From: an uncultured Blautia sp.
Lineage (GTDB): Bacteria > Bacillota > Clostridia > Lachnospirales > Lachnospiraceae
DNA length: 18,728 bases
Reading direction: 5' to 3'
NCBI GenBank assembly: GCA_946538475.1
Contig: CAMNGN010000017.1
Coordinates: 1 to 18,728 of the forward strand
Position numbers and translations under genes: made by a program. Position 1 is the stretch's first letter. Each line of letters opens with the position of its first letter. The notes beneath the pieces were generated by a model. It worked only from the letters and a program-made list of their open reading frames with translations, was not told the origin of the DNA and did not search any database. Below are positions 15,315-18,728 of the stretch, in pieces.

Positions 15315-17423
15315 ATGGAGATCAGAAAAGTGGATATGACAAAAAAGATGCAGTATATTCTGAATATGCGTCCACCGCTCAATCCCAATGCACTGTTCAG
15401 TGACGGTACCGAAAATTACAGAATACCGCAGGAACCGGCGGCGGGAGAAGAGGTTACTATCCGTTTTCGTACACAGAAGAACAATGTAGATGAAGTATAT
15501 CTTGTATCGGGCAGCCTGCGTCAGAAGATGGAGGTTGCCTATAACTGCCGCGGATTTGATTATTATGAGACAAAGATCACGGTCGGTGAGGAGATCTTTC
15601 GATATCATTTTGAGATCCTGTACGGCCTGAGTGTCTGTTATTACAACAATCAGGGAGCGCTTCCCTATATCGAAGAAAGGATGGATTTTGAGATCTATCC
15701 CGGATACTCTACACCGGACTGGGCAAAAGGCGCGGTAATGTATCAGATTTTCGTGGACCGCTTTTGCAACGGTGATCCTGCTAACGATACCGTGTCGGGC
15801 GAGTATTGCTATATAGGTGAACCGTGTGTGAAGGTGGAAGACTGGAGTAAAACTCCGGCGGTCATGGGCGTAAGAGAATTTTACGGCGGAGACATTCAGG
15901 GCATTATGGATAAGCTGGATTATCTCTGCGATCTTGGCGTTGAGGTGATCTATCTTAACCCGGTTTTTGTTTCCCCGAGCAATCATAAGTATGATTGTCA
16001 GGACTACGATTACATCGATCCGCATTATGGCAGGATCGTGGAAGACTGCGACGGGGTACTGCCGGAGTGGGATCATGATAACACACATGCACATAAATAT
16101 ATCAGGCGTGTGACGGACAAACGAAATCTGGAAGCCGGAAATGAACTGTTTGTGCAGTTCGTCGAGGAAGTGCACCGCCGCGGAATGCGGATCATTCTGG
16201 ACGGCGTGTTCAATCATTGCGGATCCTTCAACAAATGGATGGACCGTGAGCGCATCTACGAAAACCGGGATGGATATCCTGCCGGCGCATATATATCCGC
16301 GGACAGTCCTTACAGGAATTATTTTGCCTTCGAGAACGAGGAGGCGTGGCCCTACAACTCTACCTACGACGGGTGGTGGGGACATGATACCCTGCCGAAG
16401 CTCAATTATGAAGGTTCGCGCGAACTGTATGAACATATTCTGCAGATCGGCCGAAAATGGGTATCGCCTCCGTTTAATATCGACGGATGGCGGCTTGATG
16501 TGGCGGCGGATCTCGGGCATAGCAACGAGTTTAACCATAAATTCTGGAAAGATTTCAGAATAGCGGTAAAAGAAGCGAATCCCGAGGCGATCATCCTGGC
16601 GGAGCATTATGGAAATCCCGAGGGATGGCTCAACGGTGATGAGTGGGATACACTCATGAATTACGATGCGTTTATGGAACCTGTGACATGGTTCCTCACC
16701 GGCATGGAAAAACACAGCGACGAATATCGCGAGGATCTGTTCGGCAACAGTGAAGCGTTTATCAGCTCTATGAAAACGCATATGCGCTCTCTTCATATGT
16801 CTGCGCTTACGACAGCCATGAATGAACTTTCCAACCATGACCATTCCAGGTTTCTGACAAGAACAAACCGCAGAGTGGGGCGCGTTTCGTATGCGGGGCC
16901 GGAGGCGGCATCCGCGGGGGTAAATACGGCAGTGATGCGAGAGGCGGTCGCGATCCAGATGACCTGGCCGGGGTCTCCGACGGTGTATTACGGTGATGAG
17001 GCCGGGGTGTGCGGATTTACGGATCCGGACAACAGGCGTACTTATCCCTGGGGAAAAGAAGACAGCGAGATGCTTGAATTTCACAGGAGCATGATTCGCC
17101 TGCATCGCACTTATCAGGTGACGCGTACAGGGTCGCTCACTTTCCTGTGGAATGATTATCAGGGACTGAGCTATGGGAGATTTACGCAGAATGAGAGCAT
17201 GATAGTCATTCTCAACAATCAGCCCGAAGAGCGGCCGGTCGAGATCGAAGGATGGAGAGCCGGCGTATCCCGCCAGAAAGATACCATGATGGAGAGGATC
17301 ATGCTGTCTGACATTACCGGATTTACGGAAGAGAAGGCCTATTATAAGGCAAAAGCGGGTATTGTCAGATTTACCATGCCGGGTTACGGTGTGGTCGTAT
17401 TGTATAGCAGCGAACAAGATTAA
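15315..17423 (+). CDS. GH13 alpha-amylase family enzyme, neopullulanase/cyclomaltodextrinase-like
   Basis: It hydrolyses alpha-1,4 (and perhaps alpha-1,6) bonds in maltodextrins. There is no signal peptide, so it acts in the cytoplasm on imported or stored oligosaccharides. The 702 aa consist of an N-terminal immunoglobulin-like domain (about 15-125, CBM34-like), the GH13 barrel (about 135-610) and a C-terminal beta domain. Visible motifs are MYQIFVDRF (142-150), DGVFNH (296-301), GWRLDVA (nucleophile D395), LAEHYG (acid/base E430) and NHD (stabiliser D509). The N-terminal domain plus barrel fits cyclomaltodextrinase, neopullulanase or maltogenic amylase rather than secreted alpha-amylases. 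I prefer ATG 15315 because GAGGG (15304-15308) lies 6 nt before it; an in-frame ATG at 15309 directly abuts that site and would overlap the ftsH stop. The 2-nt gap to ftsH implies co-transcription. Confidence 0.9.
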   Translation: MEIRKVDMTKKMQYILNMRPPLNPNALFSDGTENYRIPQEPAAGEEVTIRFRTQKNNVDEVYLVSGSLRQKMEVAYNCRGFDYYETKITVGEEIFRYHFEILYGLSVCYYNNQGALPYIEERMDFEIYPGYSTPDWAKGAVMYQIFVDRFCNGDPANDTVSGEYCYIGEPCVKVEDWSKTPAVMGVREFYGGDIQGIMDKLDYLCDLGVEVIYLNPVFVSPSNHKYDCQDYDYIDPHYGRIVEDCDGVLPEWDHDNTHAHKYIRRVTDKRNLEAGNELFVQFVEEVHRRGMRIILDGVFNHCGSFNKWMDRERIYENRDGYPAGAYISADSPYRNYFAFENEEAWPYNSTYDGWWGHDTLPKLNYEGSRELYEHILQIGRKWVSPPFNIDGWRLDVAADLGHSNEFNHKFWKDFRIAVKEANPEAIILAEHYGNPEGWLNGDEWDTLMNYDAFMEPVTWFLTGMEKHSDEYREDLFGNSEAFISSMKTHMRSLHMSALTTAMNELSNHDHSRFLTRTNRRVGRVSYAGPEAASAGVNTAVMREAVAIQMTWPGSPTVYYGDEAGVCGFTDPDNRRTYPWGKEDSEMLEFHRSMIRLHRTYQVTRTGSLTFLWNDYQGLSYGRFTQNESMIVILNNQPEERPVEIEGWRAGVSRQKDTMMERIMLSDITGFTEEKAYYKAKAGIVRFTMPGYGVVVLYSSEQD

Positions 17424-17454
17424 TGTTATTGTTTGGCCGGAAAGGAAGTCAGTC

Positions 17455-18537
17455 ATGGAGGAATATTATCTTCTGCGATATATATATTCAGGCGATGAAG
17501 AGATAATTCGTGAGGCTAAGGAGCACTTTGACACATCGAAATGGGAGAAGTGGCATTATGCTGTGATGATTGAATCCGGGAGTCCTTTTTTTGAGAATGC
17601 CGATCAGATCGACCGGGAGATCAGGGAGGGGCTGCGAAGGGAGTTCTTTTATCTGAACCTTAACACCAGGCAGTCTCTTCTGCTGTTTGAAGATGTATAT
17701 TGTGATTATAAGCTGATCGTAAACCAGATCTGGCTTATTCTGCGCCGAAAATATGCTGCGAGATTCTTTTTTGCGATAAGCAGAAAATTTGACGGATATA
17801 AGGCACTTCCGGGTATCCTGTCACAGCTGGAGCAGCAGATGGAAGAAAGGTTCTATCATCCCGAAAAGATGGTCTTTACGACGGATGAAGAGGGAGCACT
17901 TTCCAAAAATTCGGAGATCCAGGATTCCATGCTGATCGAGAAGATCGCGGAGGACGTCAGCCGGAAAGATACGGATAATCTTTGGGCACATTTTGCGCTG
18001 TTTAAGGAGAAGTATTCTTCCGGATTTCGATATTCGGCAATGTACGTCAAATTTGTGTTCTCAAGCATGATCCAGGAACTGTATACGGAAGAACAGTTTG
18101 CGGAATCGCATGATCTCTCATCAGCGATCACCCGGTTATATAAGGCTGAGGAGATAGACGAGATATTGCAGATCGCGGAGGAGAATATCCGGGAGTATGT
18201 TAAATTCATCAATGAGTCGATGTCTGAGCTGAGGATGGAGATTCAAAAGGTGAAGGATTATATACAGAGACATTGTACTGAGGAAGTAAGTCCCGAGATG
18301 CTTTCTGACAAGGTACACCTTTCGGTGGGGTTCCTGTGCTTCATTTTTAAGAAGGAAACAGGGATGAGCATCGCGCGGTATATGAAGGTGTGCAGGATGG
18401 AGAAGGCACGGCAGGAGCTGGAGAGTCCGGGAAAGAGCGTCGAGGAGGCTGCGAAAGAGGCCGGGTTTAAGAATGCTGAGTATTTCCGCACGGCTGTTTA
18501 TCAGTATACCGGAAAGTATCCGGAAGAGTTTGCTTAA
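17455..18537 (+). CDS. AraC family transcriptional regulator
   Basis: A 360-aa DNA-binding protein. The C-terminal AraC/XylS domain (about 263-360) has both helix-turn-helix units: the first around residues 278-300 (PEMLSDKVHLSVGFLCFIFKK) and the second around 328-350, with SVEEAAKEAGFKNAEYFRTAVYQYTGKYPEEF forming the family signature. The N-terminal 260 residues are not a cupin or a response-regulator receiver that I can recognise; they are helical and charged and resemble the middle part of YesN-type regulators. The signal is therefore unknown. ATG 17455 has AAAGGAAG about 7 nt upstream; an in-frame ATG at 17362 lies deep in the GH13 gene and lacks a site. Adjacency to the GH13 gene makes control of maltodextrin use a reasonable guess. 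A terminator-like repeat begins 3 nt after its stop. Confidence 0.88.
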   Translation: MEEYYLLRYIYSGDEEIIREAKEHFDTSKWEKWHYAVMIESGSPFFENADQIDREIREGLRREFFYLNLNTRQSLLLFEDVYCDYKLIVNQIWLILRRKYAARFFFAISRKFDGYKALPGILSQLEQQMEERFYHPEKMVFTTDEEGALSKNSEIQDSMLIEKIAEDVSRKDTDNLWAHFALFKEKYSSGFRYSAMYVKFVFSSMIQELYTEEQFAESHDLSSAITRLYKAEEIDEILQIAEENIREYVKFINESMSELRMEIQKVKDYIQRHCTEEVSPEMLSDKVHLSVGFLCFIFKKETGMSIARYMKVCRMEKARQELESPGKSVEEAAKEAGFKNAEYFRTAVYQYTGKYPEEFA

Positions 18538-18540
18538 GGT

Positions 18541-18606
18541 AAAGACAGGGGACGGTTCTCTGTCCAGGAGAAAACCGGGACGGAGAACCGTCCCCTGTCT
18601 TTTTTT
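18541..18606 (+). terminator. Long inverted repeat with T-run (REP/BIME-like terminator)
   Basis: A perfect 20-bp inverted repeat (18541-18560 with 18583-18602) continues for five more pairs, one of them U-G, around a 12-nt loop. It ends in seven T (18600-18606). It lies 3 nt after the AraC-type gene and should terminate that transcript. The core GGGGACGGTTCTC recurs, in my recollection, in many clostridial genomes as a dispersed palindromic repeat, so it may be a mobile REP unit serving as terminator. Confidence 0.85.
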
Positions 18607-18656
18607 GAAAAAATTTCAAAAAAGGTGTTGACACAAATCAGCGGCTGTGTTATCTT
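18604..18656 (+). promoter_or_regulatory. Strong promoter P1 with A-tract UP-like element
   Basis: TTGACA (18628-18633) and TATCTT (18651-18656) are 17 nt apart, and the -10 carries the TGn extension (18648-18650). Runs of A (18608-18613, 18618-18623) precede the -35 and could act as an UP element. A hairpin GCTGTC/GACAGC (18663-18668/18675-18680) would lie at the 5' end of the transcript. Confidence 0.75.
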
Positions 18657-18688
18657 AATATAGCTGTCGCGAGAGACAGCGAAAAAGA

Positions 18689-18728
18689 TTTGAAAAAAAT
18701 CTAAAAAAGATGTTGACACGGTCAATCA
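18689..18728 (+). promoter_or_regulatory. Second, truncated promoter copy P2 at the window edge
   Basis: The 31-nt block 18689-18719 repeats 18604-18634 with 27 identical positions, including TGTTGACAC. Its TTGACA is at 18713-18718, so the -10 should fall near 18736, outside the window. Tandem strong promoters of this kind are typical of rRNA or tRNA operons. Confidence 0.6.

Noticed and set aside
15231..17456. A 741-codon open frame on the minus strand
   Set aside because: It lies antisense to the GH13 gene, whose catalytic motifs are intact; the minus-strand product has low-complexity, Arg/His/Ile-rich composition and no recognisable domain.
18534..18725. Minus-strand 63-codon frame at the right end
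   Set aside because: It runs through the inverted repeat, T-run and promoters; its Phe/Ser/Lys-rich content reflects A-tracts, not coding.
1..18728. CRISPR array, tRNA genes, insertion sequences or prophage genes
   Set aside because: I saw no regularly spaced repeats, no tRNA cloverleaf or GGTTCGA-type T-loop in a matching context, and no transposase, integrase or phage structural gene within the window.

Overview
The window looks like a chromosomal segment of a Gram-positive clostridium, most likely a Lachnospiraceae relative. The evidence is moderate GC, strong AAGGAGG-type ribosome binding sites, a eukaryote/archaeal-type prolyl-tRNA synthetase, and the Firmicutes gene order hup - rqcP(yabO) - divIC - tilS - hpt - ftsH. 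Every gene I can support lies on the + strand. The genus cannot be fixed from sequence alone.

Left end (1-851): no gene longer than about 80 codons. It holds a 36-bp palindrome flanked by 8-bp direct repeats, a promoter, a small unrecognised reading frame (349-588) that has a strong ribosome binding site but no ATG/GTG/TTG start, a hairpin-rich stretch, and a second strong promoter whose -35 lies in the centre of a 33-bp near-perfect palindrome.

Left operon (852-10245): seven tightly packed genes with overlaps or very short gaps. They are a membrane-anchored SH3/GH18 glycoside hydrolase, two large polytopic membrane proteins of the DUF2298/'YYY' type (probable GT-C-fold glycosyltransferases, and apparently paralogues of each other), tsaC/sua5 (tRNA t6A synthesis), rpiB, a dCMP-deaminase-family enzyme, and proS. 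The first three look like a surface-glycan module joined to housekeeping translation and nucleotide genes.

Central block (10284-15312): a consensus promoter drives hup (HU), followed by a hairpin, rqcP, divIC, tilS, hpt and ftsH. This is the yabO-ftsH neighbourhood of Bacillus and clostridia, but the sporulation genes yabP, yabQ and spoIIE that usually sit between rqcP, divIC and tilS are absent. This suggests a lineage that has lost or rearranged sporulation.

Right end (15315-18728): a cytoplasmic GH13 alpha-amylase/neopullulanase-like enzyme starts 2 nt after ftsH and is followed by an AraC-family regulator. The regulator ends at a 20-bp perfect inverted repeat (25 bp with one G-U pair) plus a T-run, which looks like a REP/BIME-type element acting as terminator. 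After it come two near-identical A-tract plus TTGACA promoter units 85 bp apart. The first is complete with an extended -10 and the second is cut by the window end. This arrangement suggests that a strongly expressed stable-RNA (rRNA or tRNA) operon begins just outside the window.
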